The notes: generated by a model not told the origin, from the letters alone. Shown: positions 1-8,731, numbered from the stretch's first letter. The stretch is DNA of 17,493 nt from Bryobacteraceae bacterium (GCA_030036985.1 JASHSD010000854.1:1-17493); one strand, 5' to 3'. Numbers and translations are program-made.

Positions 1-2
1 GC

Positions 3-1355
3 GCCAAGCCCCTCCCGCCCGTTCCGGCCGTACCGCTCAACGGCGCCGACGCCGATGTGCGCAGCGCGATCGAGAAAGCTCGCGATCGGGCAATGGCCGA
101 GCCGAAGAGCGCCGAAGCCTCCGGCCGCTTGGGGATGGTGCTGGAGGCGCATTCGCTCGACGAACCCGCAGTGATCGCTTACCAGCGGGCGATCCGCCTC
201 GATCCCAAAGACTTCGCGTGGCGATATTACCTCTCGCTTTCGCTCCAGCAAACTGGTCAGATCGACCAGGCGCTCGCTGCCGTGACCGACGCCCTGCGCA
301 TTCGTCCTGACTATGCGCCGGCGATTCTGAAACGCGGCGAGCTGCTCATGAAGCTGGGACGCTTTCCCGAAAGCGGCGCCGCGCTCGCGCCGTTGCTGGC
401 GCAGGATCCCGGTTCGCCCTTGGTGCTGTACTCGATGGGCCGCGTGAAATTCGCCCGGCAGGATTTTGCCGCCGCCGCCGATTTCTATCGCCGCGCGACC
501 GATGCGTATCCCAAATACGGCGCCGCGTGGTTCGGCCTGGCGCAGGCCGACAGGAGTCTCGGCCGCGCAGCCGACGCGGACAAGGACGATCGGCTTGCGG
601 AAGGCTATAAGGATAACTCGCCCTCGACCAATGACCCGCTGCTGGTGGAGGTGGAGAAACAGGAGACCGGAATCCAGACCCGCCTGATGCTGGCCAAGCG
701 GCTGCAGGACCAGCGGGAGTTCGACCGCGCCACCGAGCTTTACCAGGAGATTCTGAAGCGGTATCCGGACAATCTCGAGGCCCTGGTGAACCTGCTTTAC
801 ATGGCTAAGTTTCCGAACCGGTCGTCCCCCGCCCAAGTTGAGGAACTCTACAACAAAGCTCGTGCCGCCAATGCGAAGTATCCGCTGGTTTATGTGTATT
901 ACGGGACGGCTCTGGCGGCGCAGGGGAAGTACGACGCGGCGGCCGCGGCGATCGAGCGGGGCATCAGGATCAAGCCCGCCGACGCGGAGGCTCACGCCTG
1001 GCTGGCCGATTTACGGGAGAAGCAGAACCGGCGGGACGAGGCGATCGCGGAATACCAGATCGCCGTGGCGCAGGATCCGGCTTTTCGCGCCGCGCGGCTG
1101 GAGCTGGCGAAGAACCTGCTCTATGCAGGCCGCAGCCGCGATGCCATCGCCGTGCTGGTTCCGGCGCTTAAGGTTGAGGACTCCAACACGCCTGTGGTGC
1201 TGATGTTCCTGGCGCAGGCCTACGTGAATACGGGAGACAAGGAAGCCGCGCGGAAGGTTCTCGCCCAGGCGCACGAATTCGTGCTGAAGAACGGCCCGGC
1301 GAAGCTGCTGCCTCAGATTGAACAGGGCCTAAGGACCCTCGGAAATTCTTGGTAG
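3..1355 (+). CDS. TPR-repeat protein, 5' end outside the window
   Basis: The frame is open from the first bases of the window, so this is the 3' part of a gene. A GTG at 57 is only an internal candidate start: the codons before it (residues AKPLPPVPAVPLNGADAD) read naturally into the protein. The visible ~450 residues are almost entirely tetratricopeptide repeats. I count about ten 34-residue helical pairs with the usual small/large pattern, for example the segments ending in IRLDPKD, LRIRPDY, LKRYPDN, IRIKPAD and VAQDPAF. A non-TPR linker lies around residues 180-200 counted from the GTG. TPR arrays are protein-interaction scaffolds, and no catalytic motif is visible. Related acidobacterial proteins begin with a short proline-rich stretch like this one after an export signal, so the true start is probably only tens of codons upstream (inference). 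The stop overlaps the next gene by 7 nt, which implies co-transcription and translational coupling. Confidence 0.88.
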   Translation, partial: AKPLPPVPAVPLNGADADVRSAIEKARDRAMAEPKSAEASGRLGMVLEAHSLDEPAVIAYQRAIRLDPKDFAWRYYLSLSLQQTGQIDQALAAVTDALRIRPDYAPAILKRGELLMKLGRFPESGAALAPLLAQDPGSPLVLYSMGRVKFARQDFAAAADFYRRATDAYPKYGAAWFGLAQADRSLGRAADADKDDRLAEGYKDNSPSTNDPLLVEVEKQETGIQTRLMLAKRLQDQREFDRATELYQEILKRYPDNLEALVNLLYMAKFPNRSSPAQVEELYNKARAANAKYPLVYVYYGTALAAQGKYDAAAAAIERGIRIKPADAEAHAWLADLREKQNRRDEAIAEYQIAVAQDPAFRAARLELAKNLLYAGRSRDAIAVLVPALKVEDSNTPVVLMFLAQAYVNTGDKEAARKVLAQAHEFVLKNGPAKLLPQIEQGLRTLGNSW

Positions 1356-4300
1356 GGCAGGTTGGCAACCTGCGGCGGATTGGCAATCCGCCTGTCCGGT
1401 GCTTCGCAATCGCTCTGCTGACACTGACAGCCTGTTCGCATAAGCCCCTCGACGAAACAGCTCTGGCGCGCTATCGCAATCTCGGGAAAGCGCTCTACGA
1501 AAATCCCACCACGAAAGAAGAGGCCGTCGGCGAATTTCGCCAGGCGCTGGCTCTCGATCCCCATTCCACCCGCGACAAACTGAACTACGGGCTGGCGCTG
1601 TTGCGCGCGGGTGGCCAAGACAAGGACGCGGTCAAGCTCCTCGAAGAAGTGCAGCGGCAGGACCCCGCGCTGCCGCATACCTGGTTCAATCTCGGGATTT
1701 ATTACAAGCACCAGGGCGATACCGATCGCGCCATCGCGCAATTCGAAGGCATGATCCAACGCGCGCCCGATGTCGCGGTGGCGCATTTCCAACTCGGCTT
1801 GCTCTACCGCCAGGTCAACCGCGCCGCTGACGCGAAAAAGCAATTCGAAACCGCCGCCGCACTCGACCCCCAACTCGCCGCCGCGCGTTTTCAGCTTTAC
1901 AACCTCTACCGGCTGGCCGGCGACACCACGCAAATGAACCGGTACCTCGCCGATTTCCAGCGCCTGCAGGCCCTGCAGAAAACCTGGGTGGTTCCCGAAG
2001 ATGCGGAGTGGTGCGATTACGCAGAAATTTACGACCCGCCCGCAGCCCGCCCGCAATCCCCCGAGCCGGAACTGAAGACTTTCTTCGACAAACGGCTGGA
2101 TGGAACCGTCGATGCCGCCACCGCGGGCCTGACCCTGATCGATTCCGCCGGCATCGGCCAGACCGACGTGCTGGTGTGGTCGTCGCAAGGCATCCGGCTC
2201 TATCTGCGCGGGCAACAGCTTGCCCCTGCCAGCGGTCTTGAAGGCATCAAGGGCGTGATCGATGTCGCGCCCGGCGATTTCAACGACGACGGCAAAATGG
2301 ACCTCTGCATCCTCACCGCGGCCGGACCCGAGCTGTATCGCAATACCGGCGGCAGGTTCGTTCGCCAACCCGCGAAACTGCCCGCGCGGCACTTCGACAA
2401 GGCTGTCTGGCTCGATTACGACCACGATTACGATCTCGATCTCGTCCTGCTCGGCCCGCAGCCCGCCCTGATGCGCAACCAAGGCCCGGCGGGATGGGAG
2501 GGTCGCACGGGAGACTTTCCGTTCGTGCAGGCGGGCGACGTCACCGGCGCGCGCAAATTACGCGTCGATCCCGACAGCAAGGCCTTCGATCTGGCTGTTT
2601 TCTATCGCGATCACGCCTCGGTGCTCTATCGCGACAGATTGGGCGGCCGTTACACGGTGGAAAGCTACAAAGGCGAACCGCCGGGCAACGCGAAAGAAGT
2701 ACGTGCCGATTTCGATGCCGTCGGCCGAATCGACCGTGTCCGCGTCAATGCCAACGGCAGCGTTCATTTCCTGCGAAGCGAGAACAGCTACCCCGACTGG
2801 ATTCGCGTTCAGCTGGAGGGTATCCGCGGTCCCAAACTGGCGCAAGGCGCTCTCATCGAAATTAAGGCGGGCACGATTTATCGCAGTGGGCTTTACGACG
2901 GCGTGCCAATGACATTCCAGACCGACGGCATCGCCGCCATAGACGTCGTGCGCATCACATGGCCCAATGGCCTGATCCAGAACGAGGTCCGGCAAAACTT
3001 TGGGACGCACGTTTACGAAGAAGCGCAGCGTTTGTCCGGCTCGTGCCCGATGATCTGGAGCTGGAACGGCCATGCATTCGAGTTCGTCACCGATGTACTG
3101 GGCGTGGCCCCGCTGGGCGCCCGCGACGGCGAAGGCGGCTTCTTCCCCGTGGATCATCAGGAGTACGTTCAGATCCCCGCGGCCTCGCTTCAATCCAAAG
3201 ACGGCCGTTACGAAATCCGCGTGACCGAAGAACTCAGCGAGGTGTCCTATCTCGATCAGATTCGACTGTTCGCCGTCGATCATCCGGCGGGAACTGCGAT
3301 CTTCACCAACGAAAAATTCAAAGGCCCGCCCTTCCCCGATTTCCGCCTGTTCAGCGTCAATCGCAGGATCTACCCCGGTGCCGCGCGTGACGACAGCGGC
3401 GCCAACGTTTTGCCGAAGCTGCTCGCCAAAGACCAGCGCTATCCCGACCATTTCCGCCGCACATCCACCGGCGTGGCCGATCTGCACACTCTGGTTCTCG
3501 ACTTCGGCAAATCAGCTCCGTCAGGCAAAGCCCTGCTGCTGCTCAACGGCTGGGTCGACTGGCCCGATGGCAGCACCTTTCGCCGCGCCTCCCAGGAGTC
3601 AAAAGCGGGTCTGGTCCTGCCCTACCTGCAGGTGCGCGACTCCAAGGGCGTCTGGCGGACCGGGAATCCCGACATGGGCATGCCCGCCGGAAAGCCCAAA
3701 ACCATCGCGGTTCCCATCGAGTTCCTCTCGGCCAGCCGCGAGATCCGCATCGTCACTAATCTCTGCGTCTACTGGGACGAGATCTTTCTAAGCGAGAGCG
3801 CCGGAGACGCGGGCATCAAGCCGGAGGTCATCCCGCTGCAATCGGCCGATCTGCATTTCCGCGGCTTCTCGCAATCGCGCATAGACCCGCTGCGCCGACA
3901 GCCTGACACATTCTTCTACGGCTCAGTTTCGCCGGTTTCCTTCTGGAACCCAACCCCCGGCCTGTATACCAGATACGGCCCTGTGGACGAGCTGCTGCGG
4001 GATGTGGACGACAAGCTGGTAATCATGGGTTCGGGCGACGAAGTGCGGCTGCAATTCGATGCCGCGCCGCTCGCCGCGCCGCGCCCGGGCTGGACCCGCG
4101 ATTTTCTGCTCAAGGTCGATGGCTGGGCCAAGGATCGCGATCCGAACACCGCATACTCGGCTACCGTGGAGCCACTGCCGTTCCATGGCATGTCGCGCTA
4201 TCCCTATCCCCCCAACGAACATTTTCCGCGCGATGCCGCTCATGACGCTTATCAGCGCCATTGGAATACACGTCCCGCGTGCGAGCTGTTGCCAAGCCTC

Positions 4301-4384
4301 GTCACCGGCCCACAACCGTCAAATCGGCGTCAAATCTTCCAGGCGCAAATTCCTTTATGCGGTCTTACAAACCAACCTATCTAA
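1349..4384 (+). CDS. CRTAC1-like lipoprotein: TPR + FG-GAP + ASPIC/UnbV
   Basis: The 1011-residue product is a predicted exported lipoprotein of unknown function. TTG 1349 is the only ATG/GTG/TTG start that keeps the signal: an Arg-containing n-region, hydrophobic ALLTLTA and lipobox LTAC with Cys29. Ser follows the Cys, which suits the outer membrane. Residues ~40-225 are TPRs. Residues ~230-480 contain FG-GAP/VCBS-type Ca-binding loops (GDFNDDGKMDL near 309 and DYDHDYDLDL near 356). Residues ~485-558 resemble the ASPIC/UnbV domain (DVVRITWPNGLIQ). About 450 further residues, starting at SWNGHAFEFVTDVLGV, are beta-rich and not in a family I can name. The ribosome binding site is weak (GGA 5 nt before TTG), consistent with coupling to the overlapping TPR gene. 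The family-like C-terminus probably ends near NTRPA (about residue 976). The remaining tail runs into sequence that is repeated upstream of the next genes. Confidence 0.88.
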   Translation: MVGQVGNLRRIGNPPVRCFAIALLTLTACSHKPLDETALARYRNLGKALYENPTTKEEAVGEFRQALALDPHSTRDKLNYGLALLRAGGQDKDAVKLLEEVQRQDPALPHTWFNLGIYYKHQGDTDRAIAQFEGMIQRAPDVAVAHFQLGLLYRQVNRAADAKKQFETAAALDPQLAAARFQLYNLYRLAGDTTQMNRYLADFQRLQALQKTWVVPEDAEWCDYAEIYDPPAARPQSPEPELKTFFDKRLDGTVDAATAGLTLIDSAGIGQTDVLVWSSQGIRLYLRGQQLAPASGLEGIKGVIDVAPGDFNDDGKMDLCILTAAGPELYRNTGGRFVRQPAKLPARHFDKAVWLDYDHDYDLDLVLLGPQPALMRNQGPAGWEGRTGDFPFVQAGDVTGARKLRVDPDSKAFDLAVFYRDHASVLYRDRLGGRYTVESYKGEPPGNAKEVRADFDAVGRIDRVRVNANGSVHFLRSENSYPDWIRVQLEGIRGPKLAQGALIEIKAGTIYRSGLYDGVPMTFQTDGIAAIDVVRITWPNGLIQNEVRQNFGTHVYEEAQRLSGSCPMIWSWNGHAFEFVTDVLGVAPLGARDGEGGFFPVDHQEYVQIPAASLQSKDGRYEIRVTEELSEVSYLDQIRLFAVDHPAGTAIFTNEKFKGPPFPDFRLFSVNRRIYPGAARDDSGANVLPKLLAKDQRYPDHFRRTSTGVADLHTLVLDFGKSAPSGKALLLLNGWVDWPDGSTFRRASQESKAGLVLPYLQVRDSKGVWRTGNPDMGMPAGKPKTIAVPIEFLSASREIRIVTNLCVYWDEIFLSESAGDAGIKPEVIPLQSADLHFRGFSQSRIDPLRRQPDTFFYGSVSPVSFWNPTPGLYTRYGPVDELLRDVDDKLVIMGSGDEVRLQFDAAPLAAPRPGWTRDFLLKVDGWAKDRDPNTAYSATVEPLPFHGMSRYPYPPNEHFPRDAAHDAYQRHWNTRPACELLPSLVTGPQPSNRRQIFQAQIPLCGLTNQPI
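1357..1392 (+). repeat. two abutting perfect hairpins inside a gene start
   Basis: Bases 1357-1373 read GCAGGTT-GGC-AACCTGC and bases 1374-1392 read GGCGGATT-GGC-AATCCGCC. Both are perfect inverted repeats with the same GGC loop and the same TTGGCAA core, and no base separates them. They begin 2 nt after the stop of the TPR gene and are translated as GQVGNLRRIGNPP in the lipoprotein frame. I recall similar short TTGGCAA- or TTGCCAA-cored palindromes as dispersed repeats in Solibacter-type genomes, but that is memory and not shown here. Confidence 0.8.
4318..4382 (+). promoter_or_regulatory. phased direct repeats, candidate operator (unit 1)
   Basis: GTCAAAT occurs at 4318-4324 and again at 4329-4335, an 11-nt step or one helical turn. 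A second pair with a 10-nt step follows (TTTAT at 4354, CTTAC at 4364), then CTATCT at 4377-4382. The same blocks occur at nearly the same spacing before the other two receptor genes. Direct repeats in helical phase are typical of sites for tandemly bound activators such as response regulators; the regulator itself is unknown. The block overlaps the last codons of the lipoprotein gene. Confidence 0.5.
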
Positions 4385-4398
4385 TTGATTTCAATTAG
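4381..4398. repeat. perfect AT-rich palindrome over a stop codon
   Basis: CTAATTGA-TT-TCAATTAG is an 8-bp perfect inverted repeat with a 2-nt spacer, and it contains the TAA stop of the lipoprotein gene (4382-4384). No T-tract follows, so it is not a standard terminator. Units 2 and 3 do not keep the symmetry at this place, so it may be incidental or specific to unit 1. Confidence 0.45.
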
Positions 4399-4443
4399 CC
4401 CCGACGACTTTTATCGGCACTTGGCTGAAATCTTAGACCTCCA

Positions 4444-4472
4444 TAGACACCGGCGAACGGTTGTTATATGCT
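4444..4472 (+). promoter_or_regulatory. putative promoter of receptor gene 1
   Basis: TAGACA (4444-4449), a 17-nt spacer and TATGCT (4467-4472) form a sigma-70-like pair. An overlapping extended -10 reading, TGT-TATATG (4462-4470), is conserved before all three receptor genes. The leader to the ATG would be about 65 nt. The match to consensus is moderate, and the support comes mainly from conservation and position. Confidence 0.5.
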
Positions 4473-4542
4473 TCTCACGCTTTCAGTTCCAATTGGGTGA
4501 TTTCCGAAGAAGAGGTTCAGCTGACGTACCGGGGAGGAATTA

Positions 4543-7500
4543 ATGCGTTTGCGTTTGACTATTGCGGGATGTTACCTGCTCTACGCCGTCGCGGCATTTG
4601 CGCAGGGGGATCGCGGAACTATCACAGGAACAATTACGGACCCGGCGGGCGCCGTGGTCCCCAATGCGGCTGTCGAAGCAACGAACCAGGCCACTGCCGT
4701 CAAGTTCGCCGCCGGAGCCAGCGCCACCGGCAACTACACTTTGGGCAACGTGCCGGTTGGCACTTATGAGCTGACAGTCACTGTCGCCGGATTCAAGAAA
4801 TTCGTCCGCCCGAACATCATCGTCCAGGTCGGCGAAACCATTCGCGTCGACGCGACGCTTGAAGTCGGCCAGACGACCGAAACCATTACCGTCAACGAAG
4901 AAGCGCCGCTGCTGAAAACAGAGAGCGGCGAAGTCAGCCACCAGGTCGACTATACGAACGCCGACGAGTTGCCTCTGTTCACGACCAACGGCACCGGCGG
5001 CAGCACGGGCACCGGCAATATCCGCGACCCGCTGACGGTACTTAATCTTTTGCCTGGCGCGCAGCAGACCACGGACGATGTTTTGAGGGTTAATGGTCTG
5101 CCCTCCAGTTCCCAGACCATCATGGTCGAAGGTATGGATGCGACCAACGGGTTATGGCGGCAGGTAAACCAGTCCACCCAGCAGGGTACGGACGCTATCC
5201 AGGAAGTCTCAGTCCAGACCAGCAACTACGCCGCGGAATATGGCGGCGCAGGCGGTGGTTATCTGAACTTCACCATGAAATCCGGCACCAACTCGCTGCA
5301 TGGCACCGCTTACGATTACTTCGTAAACGAGTTTTTGAATGCGGGCCTGGCGGACTCGGCCAACTGCGACGTGAACCCGTCAGGCAACGACTGCGCCACC
5401 AACACCAACTCCGGCCACGTGAAGAACACGGTTCGCCGCAACGACTACGGTTTCACCCTCGGCGGTCCCGTCGTAATTCCCAAAATCTACAACGGCAAAG
5501 ACAAGACTTTCTTCTTCTTCAACTTCGAGCAGTTCCGCCAGTCCACCATCACCAGGAACTCCCAGCAGACGTTCCCTACCGCAGCCTATGAGTCCGGGAA
5601 CTTCTCTTCCGCCATCTTCCCGGTTCCCACTGTGAGTGGAGCGCTCACGAACGAGATCTTCAATCCGACCACCAGGGTGACCGCCGCGAATGGCGCGATC
5701 ACGGAATCCCCTTTCCCGAACAACACCATCCCGATCAGCATGATGGACCCCGTTTCGCTGTATCTTCAGAGCCTGTTCCCGGCGCCCAACATCCCGGGAG
5801 TGCTCATCAACAATTACAACGTGGCGCCGTATTCCAACTACCAGCACACCACCATTCCGTCCATCAAGATCGACCAGTCGCTGTCTTCCACGATGAAGCT
5901 GTCCGGGTATTTCTCCCTGACGGAAACCAACAATCCGGAGAACAACGGTCTCAACCTCATCAATCCGAGTGTTTTCATCGTCGAGCCCGACGCTGACCGG
6001 TCCTACACCTACCGGATTAACTTCGACGATACGATTACTCCAACCCTGCTGTTCCACTTCGGCGTGGGCCTGCTTTACTACAACCATCCGGAGCCGGACA
6101 CCACCGGGAACTTTACCACTGAGGCGATGGCAGCCGCGTCCGGCGGCTTCGGCGGCGCTCCCGGCGGCCACACTTACACTCCATTTCCTGTGAGCAGCAT
6201 CATGCCGAACATCAGCGGCCTGGATGCCATCTTCAACGGCGGCACCTCCGTGGGCGGCTTTTTCGGACCCTCCCTGGGCACGGGCGCCCTCGGTGGCGAC
6301 GTTGAGCTCAAAGATATCAAGCCAACCGGCAACACCAGCGTGACCTGGGTTCATGGGAATCACACCTTCAAGGCCGGTTACAGTCTGGTTCTCGAGGGCT
6401 TCCCCCAACAGAGCGGCCTGCGCGCCAGCGGCGAGGTAGCCTTCAGCAATCAGCAGACTGAAAACCCCGCCGAGTACAACGCTCCCGGTCTTAGCACTAT
6501 CTTTCAATCCGGATTCCCTTATGCCAGCTTCCTCCTGGGTCTGACCAACAGCGTCGAGAGCTCCGCGTACAACGATACGCGTCTGGGCAACCACAGCATG
6601 TCGGCTTTCATGCAGGACAGCTGGAAAGTCAACCGCAAACTGACCTTGGAACTCGGTCTTCGTTGGGACTATGCGACAACCCTGAGCGAGCAGTACGGAC
6701 GCATGTCCGATGCCTGCTTCACCTGCGTCAACACCTCACTGGCCTCGGCCTATAATCCCGGCGGACTTGCGGGAGCTATCACCTACGGCGCCACCAACAA
6801 CGGTCCGCTGGATCAAACCTATCCCTTCTCCTTTGGACCGCACATTGGCGTGGCGTACCAGCTCGACCGAAAGACCGTTTTCCGCGCCGGCGGCTCTATG
6901 GCCTATTCATCGTCCGCGGACAACGCATACCTGTCGGTCAGCGTCGCGGACTTCTATACGCTGGCATCTCCCGGCCAGTTCCTGCCGGCCTCGCAGTTCT
7001 CCAGTGGCGACCCGCTCACGAACGTCGATCGGGTGTTCCCGGAATATTCTCAATACCCCTTTGCGCCGAGTTCGGTGGGCACATGCGGCTTGAGCGGGAA
7101 CCTTGCCTGCATTCCGCCGACGGAGCCGTTCATCACCATCGCCAAGAACTCCGGCAGACTGCCGCGCATCTTCCAATGGAGCATCGGTCTGCAGCGTGAA
7201 GTCATGCCGAACCTGCTGGTGGAAGCGGCCTATGTCGGCAATCGCGGCGCATGGTTCACCGCACCTCTGCTCGACCAGCAGGCCATTAACGGTCTGACCT
7301 ATTCGCGTCTGGACGATCTCGCAACCGAGGGCCCTGGCGGCGCCGGCGTCTACGGCACAACCCAAGGTCTCAATATCCAGGCCTCCGGGCCTCCCAACCC
7401 CGCGGCGGCGTGCGCCGGCTTTACCGCCTTCACGCTGCTTTCCGCGCCAATCACCAACTCGTGCGTGACGACCATATTCCCGAAACTGGCGAACCCCAGC

Positions 7501-8490
7501 AACGTGTATCCTGGGTTCCCATCCAGCGAACCTCTCTATCAGGCCCTCCGCCCCTATCCGCAGTGGACCGGCATTCCCAACTTCCTCGGACCACCGGATG
7601 GCGACACCTGGTACGACTCGCTCCAGGTGAAAGTGACCAAGCGCTATTCGCACGGCTTGTCAGCGCAGGGCGCCTATACCTGGTCGAAATCGCTGACGAA
7701 TGCGGCCAACTCCAACACGTCGTACCTGACGCCGCAGGACCCGATTCTCAACGACCCGTTCAACACGCCCACCATCAAGCAGCTCTCCGGCTTCAACCAG
7801 CCGCAGGTGATGGTGATCTCATTCAGCTACACGACACCGAGGATCAACAATTTCGGCGGTGACAACGTTGGCGGCAAAACAGTCCGCTGGCTCGCTCGCG
7901 ATTGGACCGTCGGTGGCGTTCTCAAATACGCCAGCGGCATGATGATCCCGACGCCGGAATCCACCAACAGCCTCTGGACCCCCTTGGGCTACGTCAACGG
8001 CGTAACCAATTTCGGCGGCAGCAATACGCTGGAAAACTATGTTCCCGGCCAATCCTGCCTCGCCGTCAACCCGAACGGCAACTTCAATCCGCTTACGACG
8101 TCCGCTTTGAACGCCGGCGCCTGGTCGAACCAGTCGACCGCAACTTTCGGCGATTCGGCCGGCTACTACGCCAACTGCCGGTGGCAGCGCCAGCCGGCGG
8201 AGTCTCTCAGCTTGGGACGCATCTTCCGCGTGAAGGAAAAATACCAGCTGCTGATTCAGGCGCAGTTCTTCAACGTGTTCAACCGCGTGGAGCTGCCGAT
8301 GCCGTCCAGCGGAACGACGGCTTCCACCACGCAGCTTGCGTCTGAGAATACGTTGGCGGGCTATCCCGCCTGCGGCACGCCGGGTGTGCCGTGCGCGGTC
8401 AGCAGCGGCTTCGGCGCCGTCGCCGTCAACGGATCGACCGGGCTTGGGGGATCGAGATCGGGCCAACTGGTGGCCCGGTTCACCTTCTGA
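4543..8490 (+). CDS. Oar-like TonB-dependent receptor, copy 1
   Basis: The product has 1315 residues, longer than myxobacterial Oar (about 1,060). The ATG follows GGGGAGGA by 4 nt. Residues 1-20 are a signal peptide ending AAFA|Q. Residues ~24-108 are a carboxypeptidase-regulatory-like (Ig-type) domain (TITGTITDPAGAVVPNA). ETITV at 113-117 resembles a TonB box. Residues ~120-260 are the plug, with the family motif AEYGGAGGGYLNFTMKSGTN. The rest is a beta-barrel (GFTLGGPVVIP, DSWKVNRKLTLELGLRWDY, LLVEAAYVGNRGAWF) ending in LVARFTF, a typical outer-membrane C-terminus with terminal Phe. Cysteines come in close pairs (275/284, 725/728, 848/856, 957/974, 1172/1212, 1277/1284), suggesting disulfides in exposed loops. 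It probably imports or binds an unknown substrate using TonB energy. No SusD partner is adjacent. The gene is intact, with its own promoter and 3' hairpin. Confidence 0.92.
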   Translation: MRLRLTIAGCYLLYAVAAFAQGDRGTITGTITDPAGAVVPNAAVEATNQATAVKFAAGASATGNYTLGNVPVGTYELTVTVAGFKKFVRPNIIVQVGETIRVDATLEVGQTTETITVNEEAPLLKTESGEVSHQVDYTNADELPLFTTNGTGGSTGTGNIRDPLTVLNLLPGAQQTTDDVLRVNGLPSSSQTIMVEGMDATNGLWRQVNQSTQQGTDAIQEVSVQTSNYAAEYGGAGGGYLNFTMKSGTNSLHGTAYDYFVNEFLNAGLADSANCDVNPSGNDCATNTNSGHVKNTVRRNDYGFTLGGPVVIPKIYNGKDKTFFFFNFEQFRQSTITRNSQQTFPTAAYESGNFSSAIFPVPTVSGALTNEIFNPTTRVTAANGAITESPFPNNTIPISMMDPVSLYLQSLFPAPNIPGVLINNYNVAPYSNYQHTTIPSIKIDQSLSSTMKLSGYFSLTETNNPENNGLNLINPSVFIVEPDADRSYTYRINFDDTITPTLLFHFGVGLLYYNHPEPDTTGNFTTEAMAAASGGFGGAPGGHTYTPFPVSSIMPNISGLDAIFNGGTSVGGFFGPSLGTGALGGDVELKDIKPTGNTSVTWVHGNHTFKAGYSLVLEGFPQQSGLRASGEVAFSNQQTENPAEYNAPGLSTIFQSGFPYASFLLGLTNSVESSAYNDTRLGNHSMSAFMQDSWKVNRKLTLELGLRWDYATTLSEQYGRMSDACFTCVNTSLASAYNPGGLAGAITYGATNNGPLDQTYPFSFGPHIGVAYQLDRKTVFRAGGSMAYSSSADNAYLSVSVADFYTLASPGQFLPASQFSSGDPLTNVDRVFPEYSQYPFAPSSVGTCGLSGNLACIPPTEPFITIAKNSGRLPRIFQWSIGLQREVMPNLLVEAAYVGNRGAWFTAPLLDQQAINGLTYSRLDDLATEGPGGAGVYGTTQGLNIQASGPPNPAAACAGFTAFTLLSAPITNSCVTTIFPKLANPSNVYPGFPSSEPLYQALRPYPQWTGIPNFLGPPDGDTWYDSLQVKVTKRYSHGLSAQGAYTWSKSLTNAANSNTSYLTPQDPILNDPFNTPTIKQLSGFNQPQVMVISFSYTTPRINNFGGDNVGGKTVRWLARDWTVGGVLKYASGMMIPTPESTNSLWTPLGYVNGVTNFGGSNTLENYVPGQSCLAVNPNGNFNPLTTSALNAGAWSNQSTATFGDSAGYYANCRWQRQPAESLSLGRIFRVKEKYQLLIQAQFFNVFNRVELPMPSSGTTASTTQLASENTLAGYPACGTPGVPCAVSSGFGAVAVNGSTGLGGSRSGQLVARFTF

Positions 8491-8495
8491 TGCGG

Positions 8496-8533
8496 CCGCC
8501 CGGGTGGCGCGAAAAACGGTGTCGCCCGGGCGG
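8496..8533 (+). terminator. GC-rich hairpin after receptor copy 1
   Basis: CCGCCCGGG (8496-8504) pairs perfectly with CCCGGGCGG (8525-8533). The stem continues inward through G-T wobbles to an A-rich loop (GAAAAACG). It begins 5 nt after the stop. AAAA follows rather than a T-tract, so it is either a non-canonical terminator or an mRNA 3'-end protector. A second hairpin, GGCGGT (8546-8551) with ACCGTC (8561-8566), lies just downstream. Confidence 0.5.
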
Positions 8534-8604
8534 AAAACTTGCGGAGGCGGTGTTGGAAAAACCGTCACCGGAACGTACAAAACCCGGATTCCACCGAAAA
8601 GACC

Positions 8605-8670
8605 GTCAAATCAGCGTCAAATTCAATCCGCCGCAGCTCCCTTACACGACCTTACAAAAACAGCCTATCT
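8605..8670 (+). promoter_or_regulatory. phased direct repeats, candidate operator (unit 2)
   Basis: GTCAAAT occurs at 8605-8611 and 8616-8622 (11-nt step), CTTAC at 8641 and 8651 (10-nt step, here the clearest pair), and CTATCT at 8665-8670. The spacing from the second GTCAAAT to CTTACAAA is identical to that in unit 1 (29 nt from end to start). The block sits about 110-130 bp before the promoter-like sequence. Confidence 0.5.
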
Positions 8671-8731
8671 GACTGATTTTAATGATCCTCACCGACTTTT
8701 AACAGCACTTGGTTAAAGTCTCGGGCCTCCA

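Noticed and set aside
1313..3487. Minus-strand open frames of about 300-390 codons opposite the lipoprotein gene
   Set aside because: They are shadows of the strongly biased + strand codons. They show no ribosome binding site worth noting and no family resemblance.
4543..4605. Lipobox-like TIAGC in the signal peptide of receptor copy 1 (TMAGC in copy 2)
   Set aside because: A better signal peptidase I site (AAFA|Q) follows, the Cys is absent in copy 3, and these barrel proteins are not normally lipoproteins.
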